This document shows positions 38,401 through 49,400 of a DNA stretch of 64,000 nt, in pieces (the stretch's first letter is position 1; each line of letters begins with the position of its first letter). Origin of the DNA: Zygnema cylindricum. Its lineage: Eukaryota; Streptophyta; Zygnematophyceae; Zygnematales; Zygnemataceae. The translations under genes and the position numbers were made by a program. The notes beneath the pieces are model-generated. The model did no database searches. It was not told where the DNA came from and saw only the letters and a list, made by a program, of their open reading frames with translations. The DNA lies in NCBI GenBank assembly GCA_037447655.1, contig JBBHKE010001591.1, positions 143,725 to 207,724 on the forward strand, written 5' to 3'.

Positions 38401-41001
38401 TTGCCATTCAAGGTCGAGGAGGGAACAAACAACTGTGTTCAATGCTGTCAAAGTTCCATGTTTGTATCAAATAAGTTACCGTTTGTCTACTATCAGACAC
38501 ATGAACACTTCCCCGACGAACTTCACCAAAACCGTCCCTCTCTCATCAGATGGTACATGAAAAACCATAGTAACTTGAAGACAGGTGCAAATTAACGATG
38601 CTCTAACTCCCCACTGGGGTTGCATACTGCTTGACAATTGATAAAAAGTAATTTTGTGAAATTGCTTGCAACCTGAAGGTCTTTTGCCAAACCTATTAAA
38701 GCCTTTACAAACTGACATAATTGCTGCAGCGAAGCTCACCGACAGAGAATATTGCGACATTGCTTAGCCCCCTTATGATTTCTCAGTCTTCAAAACATTT
38801 ACCAACTGTATCTGAGTCTCTGCTATATGGCAGCTTCTTTTCAACTTACCCCAAAAGATTTATAAATCCGGACGTCCGGCGATCTCGCTTCTGCTTTGCT
38901 GCTGCATCTTCCCCTTCTTGATGAAACGGCATTGAAACTGAAGGAGCACGAACCAAGGGAACTCCCATGGAATCAAATTTTTTCAGTGCAGCTGATTCAG
39001 GTTTCTTCACAGCATGAACTAGTTCGGCCACTGACGTTTCAGCTTCTTCCTTTTGCCTTGCTGTATCACCGAAGAAGACACACATTACAAATGTTAGTTT
39101 AGGGTGTCCAAACGCATGTTCAACACCAATAATCAACTGATTCATCACCACTGACCTAAAAATGTTCTGCATAGATGAATTCCTCTCCATTTAACAAATC
39201 AACTTTTGTGCATCTTCTTCTAATCTGCTTTCATCTCAAAAGAAGTGCTTCAAAGGGTTCTACACCAGTCTAGACCTCCTTGGCACAAACTAGTGCATAA
39301 ACTAGTACATACGCGAACGAAAAAAAAGGCCAAACACGGCCAAACACATCCTTTATGAACTAAACCACAAAGTGCCAAACGTACCATCATAACGAATTAG
39401 AGAGACTGGTAGATCATTTGGTCGCTTAATATCTTGCGCAGCTCCTTCCGTATACTTTGTTACCTCAACCTGCATTCTGACAGACCAGCCTTCCCACAAG
39501 CTCAGACCGAGCACTACACAAACAATGGGCTAAAACAAGAAATTGAACAATGCCAAAAAATGAAAACAAAGGCATATTACTACATGGCTGGCATGAACAC
39601 GGAAATGAACTATGGTTAAAACTGAAAAGGAATTGATTCTAGTGACATTATTTGCGTGCAGATTGTTCACCTTCATGTAACATTCTGACCACCTCTAAAT
39701 ACCTTCTTAGCTGCTTTTCTCCCTTTGCCACTAGTCTTCTAAGTAGGCAATAATCCTGCATTCAGATATAGTTTGTTCACAGAACTACTGAACCCGTGCA
39801 TCCATGAAAGCCTCCAAGGTTCTTACCCAATATACTTAACCACTCTTCCCTGGTCATCCTTCACCGGAGACACAGTCAGGAGATTCCAAAATGGAGTTCC
39901 ATCCTTGCGGTAATTGAGCAGGCGGCCACAGTAGCTTTCACCATTGATCAAGCACTGCTTTAACTTTGCCACTTCCTGTCGGTCTGTGTCTGCTCCCTGC
40001 AAAAAGCGACTGGAGAAGAGATGGCCAGCAACATGTGTGAGAAAATCTTTCAAAGTGTATGCTTTATTACACTAGCTAGTCCTGCAGTTGCATGAAGAGA
40101 CATTTACTTAGTCGTAGAAGAACAGCTAATACAAAATTCCCATCACACTAATTCAACATACAAGCTTAAATATAAGAATGCAACAACATCCCAAGCTCTT
40201 CAGAGGAGTTGAAGTTTACGAATACAAATAAACAAGCCCTTTTTACATTTACAAGTAGTTTGAACAATTTAAAGTTCATTAATTGCATTTTTACATTAAC
40301 TAAGGAAGCCTGCAAGCCCAAGCCAAGACCGTTTTAATCTCCCAACACTTAAAAGCTCCTCTGCAGAAATTAGTTCACCTGAAGAACAGCTTGTCCTCCT
40401 TACATCTTTTGCGACTTACTAGAACATCCATTTGCTTGTAATTCATTTGTTTTTATTATTCTGATTCTTTTGTACATTTATTGTTCTTGACCATGTCATT
40501 TTCTCTTGCTAACTTATTTACTGGTCTTTTAGTTACCTATTTGCAAACCCTAAAAATCTGTATTCTGACTAGTGAGCTACTATGAACCAATTTATTTTTC
40601 CTGATTTAACTATTACGTTTATTAAATTTTTGATTTACTTATTCACCACATTCCCCGGCTTCTTTACTCAGTTAGTTTATGGCAGTATACATGCTCATAG
40701 GTAGGTAGCCTGCTTACCAGTTGTGCCCGATGACTTCTTTTCTGGAGTATCCTGTCATCTCATAGAAGCCTTCACTGGCAAACATGATCGGCATATCTGG
40801 TTTAGTGGCATCCGACATAACGAATGTTTGCTGGAAAGTGGATAGAATATCTTTAAGACCTCCTGCCTGCGTCAGCACTTTACCATCACGGAGCATCAAG
40901 TTTGGGTCAACATTTTGTGCCATGTGTTCTTCAAATTCCATTTCCAAACCCTTTTGTAGCAGCTGGGCGGAGGCATCCGGATCATTCGGATCCTGCAACA
41001 T
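29406..41001 (-). CDS. PHOT: Phototropin: LOV1-LOV2-AGC kinase blue-light receptor
   Basis: Phototropins bind FMN in two LOV domains and autophosphorylate under blue light, driving phototropism, chloroplast movement or algal equivalents at the plasma membrane. Nineteen exons, all in phase, total 847 codons: 40718-41001, 39827-40009, 39385-39476, 38850-39060, 38154-38361, 37551-37621, 37186-37292, 36922-36971, 36444-36548, 34085-34144, 33564-33653, 32909-33070, 32445-32525, 32155-32258, 31457-31613, 30931-31108, 30605-30717, 30049-30189, 29406-29552. LOV1 has GHNCRFLQG (Cys about 95), LOV2 GRNCRFLQG (Cys about 349); both adduct cysteines are present. Kinase: glycine loop GCGDTGS, Lys in FAMKAMDK (about 529), [11 protein letters not shown] instead of DFG (usual for this family), EEYIAPE. 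The tail is acidic ([13 protein letters not shown]). The start is the first in-frame ATG; an upstream exon spliced at 40993 is possible because the region before LOV1 is short. Confidence 0.93.
34970..35470. mobile_element. TA-flanked inverted-repeat MITE in a phototropin intron
   Basis: The left end TACACCGTGAATCACTGTTA and the reverse complement of the right end (TACACCGTAAATCGCTATTA) match at 23 of 27 positions, continuing to AGC(A/G)TTAA. The ends lie at TA, as in Stowaway/mariner-like elements. Length 501 bases, no coding. An 8-bp perfect stem with 8-base loop (CGACGCGC and GCGCGTCG, 35199-35222) is inside. Three further members are in this window. Confidence 0.8.
35510..35603. mobile_element. 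Remnant of hAT-type MITE (TAGTGTTGTGTATCGG family)
   Basis: The right terminus CCGATACACAACACTA (35588-35603) is identical to that of the complete element at 7900-8362. It is preceded by ATATCGAATATTGGACATAT-like sequence as in that family. No matching left end was found, so this is a truncated copy inside a phototropin intron. Confidence 0.65.
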
Positions 41002-42369
41002 TGCACCTGCTGTTATTACTTCCGCTCCACAACGAGGAAAAATAATCAACTAAAAGGATCTAAACCGTCGCTTTAGTGAAATATTTGTTCTGAAGTACTT
41101 CAACAAAAATATTTCAGTGAACAAATAGTTCTTTAGTATTTGGCTGTCCAGATATAGGAAGGATAAAAAAAAGTTGTGTTCCGAAAAAGCTAACAGAGTG
41201 CAATTTTTTTTCACATATGTGTGCGACCAACTTCAATCACGAGAGGCAGTTGACAAAGTTTTGTTCACTACGAGAATAAAAATGTAACTGTTTTCCCCGA
41301 CCTGTAATATTCTGATGATTTTCTCAAAATAAAAATGTTTTTTTCTAGTTTCAAAATGAAACAGCAATGATGGAACAGTGATTATGATTCAACTCTTCGC
41401 GATGTCATCCTTTACAAAGAAAATAAACTATATTGATGGTGAAAGCTGCTTAACAAAGAAGGCAGAACATGTGACGGACAAGCTACAAAATAACCTGACC
41501 CTCAGCTAAAACTTAAGCGGAGGCAGGGAATAACTTGTCGACGTTGGGACACTTCCAGCCAACATTGCCAAAAGTCCAAAGTCGAAGCCCTATCTTGGTG
41601 TACGTCTTCACATCGCATATCGGGCATTTGCGCTGCATTCTATCAATCATCCCACGGTAACAAAGCCTCGCATAAACTAATTTCTGGATATCCGGCAGCC
41701 ACGTGGCCATTATGGTCATACACTCGTAATAGTGTTGTTAAAAACGCTTTTACATCATTATTGTGTACTTTATGTCCTTATCTGTTTCCGATGTTCACAT
41801 GTGACCAAACCTATGACGGCAGCATGTTTTATTCACGTGGCAAAATTGAGCCTTCAAGACGGTCAAGAACACGCAATCATACTGCTAATCGTCAGATCCG
41901 CACGTAGTGCAAAAATGGACGGTAATTCGTCAGTGATGCATATGTGGAGATTGTGGTCACTGTGAGCCACGAACCGTGCCGACATGGAAGAAGCACAAAC
42001 CAGCTCGGTGAATCCAAAGAAGTTGGGTGTCGGTCCGCCGCCAGAAGATCGTCCGCAGGATTTTGGAGGAAAGATACAGTATCAAGGAAACTGGACTGTA
42101 CACTTAGATGTATCTACATTCTACAGTACTGTAGTTTCTATGAATGACAGTCCTGTGTTTCTCCACATGGTCGTTTAGCTTTTGTGCTCACGTGAGGATT
42201 GAAAATAGTTGTCAACTAACCATTGTCTCATCCGGATCTGGTCACCGAGTCCATTGATTCGTCAGTAGAGAATCCAGGTGAGAAAGCGTATATAGGCATA
42301 TTCGCCTGTCGTATCGCAAGTGCGCATAATCATCAACGCTTAATGGTGGTCGCGTATAACGCGGTGAAC

Positions 42370-42876
42370 CATAGTTCAAAAGTAGGCGTTTTTATGGTAG
42401 GCCTTTGGTAGGCGCACAAAACTTGGCACAAAACTCGCGTAGAGTAGGCATACTGTATGTGTGTGCGTTTGTGCACACTTTTGTACGAACGTACGAACCT
42501 GACGTATGATCATAGTACAGCGCACCGCCGCTGGACGAAATTTCAGCGAACCGACACAGCGTAGAATGAGTTGTGTTATGGGCTTTTCATGTGATCTTCT
42601 TACATCGCTACTTTGATCAGCGACCGTCCGATCGTCCAAATCTGACGGTTTAAATAAAAAATACCTCAAAACTCACAGATTTTATTTTTTTTGTCCGAAT
42701 GTTTTTCAAAATTTAGACATGACGTTTAATTCTCTATCGATCGATGTGCAACTCAACCCTGATACTATTTTTTTTCATTTTGCGACCAATACAATATGGG
42801 TCTTAAGGTCATATTGTGTGTTTTACATGCAATAGGCATATTGTATGGGCCTACTTTCACCTACTTTTGAACTATG
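42370..42876. mobile_element. hAT-type MITE, copy 1 (CATAGTTCAAAAGTAGG ends)
   Basis: Inverted ends CATAGTTCAAAAGTAGG and the matching CACCTACTTTTGAACTATG are flanked by an exact 8-bp duplication CGGTGAAC (42362-42369 and 42877-42884). Length 507 bases. The interior has ATGGTAGGCCTTTGG near the left end and AATATGGGTCTTAAGGTCAT near the right. No transposase. Confidence 0.93.
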
Positions 42877-42931
42877 CGGTGAACGCTTAGGAAAGTTCAC
42901 CCTTTGGTTATTCGCGCCCGCCAGTTTATTT

Positions 42932-43235
42932 CATAGTTCAAAAGTGGCGTTTTATGGTAGGCCTTTGGTCGGCGCCTTTATCGTAAGTTGTGTTATGGGC
43001 TTTTCATGTGATCTTCTTAGATCACTACTTTCATCAGCGACCGTCCAATCGTCCGAATCTGACGATGTAAATAAAAATTCTTGGTCCGAATGTTTTAATT
43101 GGTCCAGTGTTTGGTCCGAATGTTTTAATTGGTCCGAATAGTTCCGAATACAATATGGGTCTTAAGGTCATATTGTATGTTTTGAGTACAATAGGCATAT
43201 TGTATGGGCCTACTTTCACCTACTTTTGAACTATG
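42932..43235. mobile_element. hAT-type MITE, copy 2 (shorter sibling)
   Basis: Same ends and subterminal motifs as the copy at 42370-42876, with an exact but different 8-bp duplication GTTTATTT (42924-42931 and 43236-43243). Length 304 bases: it is an internal deletion derivative with a short local repeat (TGGTCCGAATGTTTTAATTG twice). Only 55 bases separate the two copies, and their different duplications prove independent insertions. Confidence 0.93.
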
Positions 43236-44386
43236 GTTTATTTCTTTGACGACAATTGCGACCGTCATCACTTTTGATATGTAATGTAGATGTTCTACTG
43301 AACGAAGGACATAGAGACACAAGGAATGCAAGGAATAAGTTGCTAACCCACCACTTCAAGATTTTGGGAAACACCCAACACAAGTGTTATCTACTTAGCG
43401 CAAAGTTAGAGTACAAAAGTGTACAAAATAGCGTGAATCGGACTTCACCATTCGACCGCGCGCGGATCTAAAGGGCTCTTCCCTAATTGATAAAACCAGT
43501 ATAACTGGAACAAAGAACCGAAAAAGTCCTCCGCACGCGTCACTCGCTCTCACCTCATTAGTTTCTACGTTGCAGTTGTGGTCGCTCGTGCCTGGAACTC
43601 TGTTCTATTTATGGTCTAAGGGTGAACTTCCATTAGAGGAAAAGCGGAGTTGTTTACTGGATGCCGTACAATTTCGTACATATTCATACCATTTTGTTTT
43701 TTTGTCAAACGAAACTTGACGAAACATGTCTACTGGATGGCTCCAATATTATAGGCGTAAATATCGACCGTTAGATTTTTCACTTTTTTAGATTCGCAAA
43801 GCAATCGCGCACATCGTCCAGTTTGAAGAGACTCTCCTCGGCGAGGAGAGTTTCTTCAGACTGATCGCGTACCATTGGTACACGTGAAAAGTAAAAAAAA
43901 AATCCACCACGAGCATGCAATGAGAATCGAACACGTCGTACATGCCATGTGCCTTTCGCCACGGTGTATGAAGGTCGACCAAAATATCAGGTTGACCGAA
44001 ATATCTTTGCACGCTCCTTCTGAAATCCGCTGACCTTAAAAGTTTGCGGCGCCTTTTTCGACATTCCGTTTCGAAATTTTGATTTTCAATTTCAAAATTA
44101 AAATCTGGTCGCAAAATTTTCGTACAAATCATTAACTACCTGCGCCCGTACAAATATTATGTACAGATTTTCAGCTTGAAGAATATTTATAGATTTTAAG
44201 AATCTGAAAATTAGCTTACGTGGCGCCAATCATAATTGAGAAACGATGTCTACTGGCACGACATAATGGATGGAAGGCCGTGCCAGTAAACACTAGAAAT
44301 AGACGTATCCGCATGTTTACTGGGACCGCCTAATGGAGAACAGGCCTAACTGTAGTCGCTCCTCCGCTGAACGATATTTTTTCTAA

Positions 44387-45752
44387 GGCCGGGTCTGCAT
44401 GTAATCGTAATTTAGCGAACTTACTTTGTGTTGTAGTGACGATTCTCCTTGCACTGTTTTCAATGCTTAAAAACGAAATCGTTACTAAATGTCATAGATT
44501 TTATTTCCAAAAACGCAATGGTAAGGCCATCAAAGTACAAAACAATATTGTCACTAAAATAATTGATGACCAATAAAGGTAAAAGACCAAAATCCTAAAG
44601 GACCAAAAACACAACAAAGGTGGTTTTAAAAGCCTAAAAAAAAAAAAAAAAAGCAAGTACGATAAAAACGAAACCGTTGCAACACTACAAGCTACCCTAG
44701 ATATTGAAGCTTGAGACAATGCCCAACTAAAGATAAAAACTACGAATATCGTCTATATGCGCCGGGTAAATTGTTACTTAAGTCTGTGATGATTGTATAC
44801 GTCGACAATTCCTGTGATGGTTGTCAACGTCTACAATCTGTGTTGTCGCACCATATTATTTGTAGTTGCTTGTGACGTTGCATGTCTTTGCGTGACATTC
44901 TAGACGTACAACCTTCCAGCTCTGTGTCGTTCATGGTTGAAGAAGATGCCTTTGCCTATGCGTCCCTTGTCCGGTCGAAGTGAAATGGCATAGGAATCTT
45001 GAGACCCTTACAAGAAAAAATCCGTACTGAATGAAAACGGAAACTTAACAAAAAATCATGTACTTTTCCTCGTCGCATGAAATCCGAAACTTTTGGAAAC
45101 CTTTGACACGTGCATATCTGTTTCCCTATTTTTCTTGCGACGATACTTCAATTCAAAACATATCTACGATGTGTTTTAAGGTAAAGCTTGAAGATGACGT
45201 CGCATGACTTAGTCGTGAGTCGGAAAACAAGGCCCCTTGCCGTTCTTCGACATGTGCCTAATTTGGGTACCCGATAATCGATATATCGAGAATCGCAATA
45301 TTTTGTAATGTACTGTCTTGATGTGCCGATATATTTATACCACGATACATCGAAGCGACGTTGGGTTTTCCCGGGTGGCGAGCCCCTAGCCCCGGGAGGT
45401 TGGGAGGGGACGAAGGGGGGGGGGGAGATCCCCGTACTATTTACCTACAATATTTGCGTACGGACACCTAACACCCGCCAAGTATATCGTGACAAAATTT
45501 GTTGGTCCCGAAGCGATATATCAAGCCTTCTGACAGTTCAATATTCGATATTTATCGCAATAAGTTTTTTACCCGACACACATCACTACGAAAAACACAA
45601 GACGACAATATGTAGTAAATTCTAAGTTTGACGATGACGCAAATTGTACTTTCACTTATTTCACTTCCTTCCTACGGTTGTAATTTAATCGGTACGGCGT
45701 TAAGGAAAACGACAGAAAAAAACCCTTACTTATAGCACATGAGGACACGACC
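44387..45752. mobile_element. Harbinger-like non-autonomous element, copy A (interrupted)
   Basis: It is bounded by TAA (44384-44386 and 45753-45755), the 3-bp target duplication typical of PIF/Harbinger. Ends GGCCGGGTCTGCATGT and GGTCGTGTCCTCATGT (reverse complement) match at 12 of 16. The interior is homologous to copy B at 55696-56464 over most of its length (for example GGTTGAAGAAGATG and CTTGAGACC). It is 1366 bases only because a 360-base hAT-type element has inserted into it. No transposase frame. Confidence 0.85.
45229..45588. mobile_element. hAT-type MITE nested in Harbinger-like copy A
   Basis: The right end ACCCGACACACATCACTA is a diverged form of the 7900-8362 terminus, and internal stretches (AAATTTGTTGGT, GAAGCGATATATC) also match that element. 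It is flanked by near-identical 8-bp duplications CGGAAAAC (45221-45228) and CGAAAAAC (45589-45596). Copy B retains the empty site with a single CGAAAAAC at 56295-56302. The left terminus has decayed. A G-rich run lies at 45413-45426. Confidence 0.82.
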
Positions 45753-46493
45753 TAAGGAAATGAGAAGCACCGACGTCATTTTGGTTGGGCGCAAGAATTT
45801 ACCTCATCCTGTACAAAATTGTACAATCGACCCAGTACAATTGACGTACACAATAATAAGATTTTGGTACAATTCTGGTAAGAGTTAACAACCAATCCGT
45901 TAACTGTCAATGACCTGAAAAAACATAAATAACCAGTTAGATTTGGACGTGCATGTTAACATCGTCCGTCATATGAAAATAACAATTGACACAGCCGTTC
46001 AAATCTTACGCTTCCTAGACTGCAAGCACCACATGTAGTTAAAAATTTCGGCGCAAACCAAGTTTAATCATTGAGAAGAGACTTCATCTTTTTTTTTTTT
46101 TTTTAAAGGAGAGCGAGAGGGGCATCCTCCTCTCTTTCAATCACCTTATTTCGTCTCTCACCCTCCCTGACATATATAACATATAGTTCTTCCACATATA
46201 ATCATCAAAGAAATGCCGGCAGACATTAAATGCCATGATTTGAATATACTGACACAAAAACGTCCATCTTGGTGGCGCACCCAATTCAAAAGTAGAGAAT
46301 CTTGAATCAATATTTTGGAGTTTTTAGGGCATTTCACGGTTTTGAATGTTCGGACATTTAGCGTATTTATGGGTAATATAAAGTTTTTTACAACCAAAAA
46401 AAAAACATTGGCAGCTAGCCAGATTATTAACCAATCAGAACATTTGAAAGAATATCCCACATATAAAACATATTCAATTTTCTCTGATAACTT

Positions 46494-49400
46494 TCAATAG
46501 GCCTTTTCATGAGCCTGTTCTGAATCTAAAATGATTAACTTCCATCTTACATTTTGCTCTGATCCAACTGTTGTCGCACTTTTCCCCTTTTTATCAACAT
46601 TTAAAATCCCTTTATTTTTTTCGAGATTCACTTCTTCTTCAGCTGCCAAAGCGGCTTCTGCCTCCAAAATCGCCGCGCTATGACTTTTTATCAAACTTTT
46701 GAGTCGATTTTGTAAAGTTTTCGCCACAAGTTCCTGCCCAAAAATTATTAAAACTTCGAGTAACTGTGACGTCTCCTCCTTGCTTTGAGCAGAGGGTCCC
46801 AAGCTTCGCAAATGTTCCACAAGGGCTTTCTCTTCTCCCGGACTGAAAAACAGAAAAGCATTAAAAAAATAAAGGGTGATTTATTATTTTTTTTCTCCGC
46901 AAAATCCAGCCGTAAAACATAACATAGGATGCTTTACTTCCTTCTCACCTTTTAGAGGAAAATCGGTGGAAGGGTTAGACTTTTGTCATGTAAAATTTAA
47001 CAAAAAACATAACAAAGGATGATACTTCCTCCTTACATTTATGAAAAGTGGCGAAGGATAAAGCAATTTAGATATTTATATATTTCTGCAAAATCCCACC
47101 AAAAACATATTGAAAGATGTTCCTTTCTCCAAGCATTTAACAAATAATTCAAAATCTCAAAAAGCCTACTGGACTCAAGATTCCTTTTTATTCCGTATCA
47201 ATAAATAAGGCTAAAAGCCATTAAAGAGATTAAAAATTTCACTCACCTTCCTGCCCGAATCTTCCCTCCCCCCATAGCTGCTCTTCTTACAGCTCTTCGA
47301 GATATTCTTTTTCCTCCGGTGCCAGTCATACTTGTTCCTCTACTTGAAATTACGGAGGGGGCCCTAGATCCACTATCTCTGAAAAAGATAGAAAGAAAAA
47401 CCACTCCTTTAAACCATCAGAAATGCAATCTTTGTTTCTTTCGTTGTTTGTTTCTAGGTTTCTCTGTTTGTTTTTTCATTCTTTTGCCTTTTTTTTCTAG
47501 CATTCAATCGTTCGTTTTCCTTTTCCTTTGTTTGCTTTAGTATTTTGTTCCTTATCTTCTTCTCCTATTTATTCATTCGTTTTCTATTTTCTTCTTACTT
47601 TTTCTTATTTTGTTCCGCCATTCATTTGCTCGTCCTCCATTCTTTTTTGTACAAACAAAATTTTGAGGCAACTATTGTCGTAATTTGATTGTGCTTGTTG
47701 TTTACTCTGAGTCCACATGTCCGAAATTTTCAGATCAGTTGCCATCCACAATATTCACATTGTGAACAAATCTTAATTTCTCGGGAATAATAACTAAATA
47801 GAACAATATTGCTTTACAAAAAAGAAGGTTCAAAAGCCATCCATTGAATGCCGTTGGTTTCATAATCACAATAATATACAACAACAACACTAAACTGAAC
47901 GAAAATGTAAAAAAACCTGTTTATCCATAAATTACATAAATAATGAAATGCAACGAAACGTACCCATAAGTGTAGAGACTCATTGCGCTCACTTCACTGC
48001 CTCTCTCCGATTCCAAGTCCTCTGCCATATTCCCTCCTCCAAAGCTCCCCCCCTCCTTTACCTTCTCCGCCAAAACGAGCCTTTTTTGCCTCACGGTTTG
48101 AAATCTCGCAAGATAAGAACTCACTTTCTCTGAGGCTTCCTCCAAATGCGAAATCTGTCACGTCCAATAAATCACTTTGAAAGTCAATTCTTCATCCAAA
48201 CTTCCCTACGTCACCAAATTCACAAAATTGAAACACTTAAAAAAAAAATAGACTCGCTCGAACTCTAAACCATAAATTACAGAGATCCAACGAGTGGAAC
48301 ACTCCCTCTCCCTTCCCCCTCTCTACTTCCCGCCTCACCCTCTGAACAGCCAAAGAAAAGATGACTTTGTAAAAAAAACAAACAGAAAGAGAAAAATTAA
48401 ATAAGGTGTGACACACTAGAATCATGTACCTGTGTTCTTGCACATTCCAAAGCAGCCGGCCTTATAACATTCTCCACAAGATCCTCTCTCCCTTTTGAAT
48501 ATGCTATTCTCACTACCTCTACCCACTCTCTCGCATCTACAAGTAGACTCACAGCTCCCTCCACATCCTCTAAATACTCTAATCCCAGTCGAGCCGCCTC
48601 TGCTCTCCTTCCCATCGACAAAAGCTCCTCTCTCACCTCTACTGCTAAGTCATTCACTTCCTTAACCGAATAACCTAACTTTCCCGATAAAATGAAAACT
48701 CTTTTCCAGTGTCCTCCAGCCCTGTATGCCCCCAAAGCTCTTTGAAAAAGTGCTTTTGAACCCGTCACGTCACAAGTTGTAGCCCCAGCACAGAATGCCG
48801 ATCCCGCATCTTCGAAACGCTCTTCTTTCGCCAAAAATTCTCCCCACAATTCCATAATTTTCGCTCTCCTCTCTCCCTTCCCTTCCATAACTTCCGCGGC
48901 GACCGGAAAAAGTTCTGTGTGACTTTCCAAAAGGTTCATACAACTCTCGAAATGGGAGGCGCCTGCTTCAACTAAATTCCTAAAAGCACTTTCCCAACGA
49001 CCCAATCTTTGATCAATTGTTGCTTTCATGAGAGGTTTTGGCATTTTTTCCAATTCCTCTAAAAAGGGCACCACTTCTTGTGGGTCCATTTGGGCTTGTG
49101 ACGCTACCATAGCCGCTAAAGGTAAATCATATAATCCTAAAGCAACATTAAAAACTTTATCTGCTTCAGAAAGCCACATGAGATGTCGAAGTGCACTCTC
49201 CGCATTCGACGATTCTCCCTCTCCCACTCGCTCTTGCTTGCCCTCTCGCTCTCCTTCTCCATCTCGCTCTGCCTCTCTTTCTTTCTCTCTCTCTCTTTTC
49301 AATAAACTTTCTCCTCTCGCTAGTCTATCCTCTGCTAACTCCATATGTTTTGTCCCTTTCACTCTAACAAGAGCCTCTTCTAACATCGGTGGATTACTAC

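Larger units (their letters stand above)
41002..46493. other. Intergenic, transposon-rich, between phototropin and ELP1
   Basis: The interval holds two hAT-type MITEs, one Harbinger-like element and a nested hAT-type copy (listed separately). Outside these I see two weak coding candidates. The first is 41513-41719 (-), 68 codons, with CPIC and CPNV, like a zinc ribbon missing one cysteine. The second is a 64-codon frame at 41984-42178 (+) beginning MEEAQTSSVNPKKLG. Neither has enough support to be called a gene. Confidence 0.6.

Noticed and set aside
41984-42178. 64-codon plus frame MEEAQTSSVNPKKLG…
   Set aside because: Plausible-looking peptide, but no domain, no splice partner, and it lies beside transposons.
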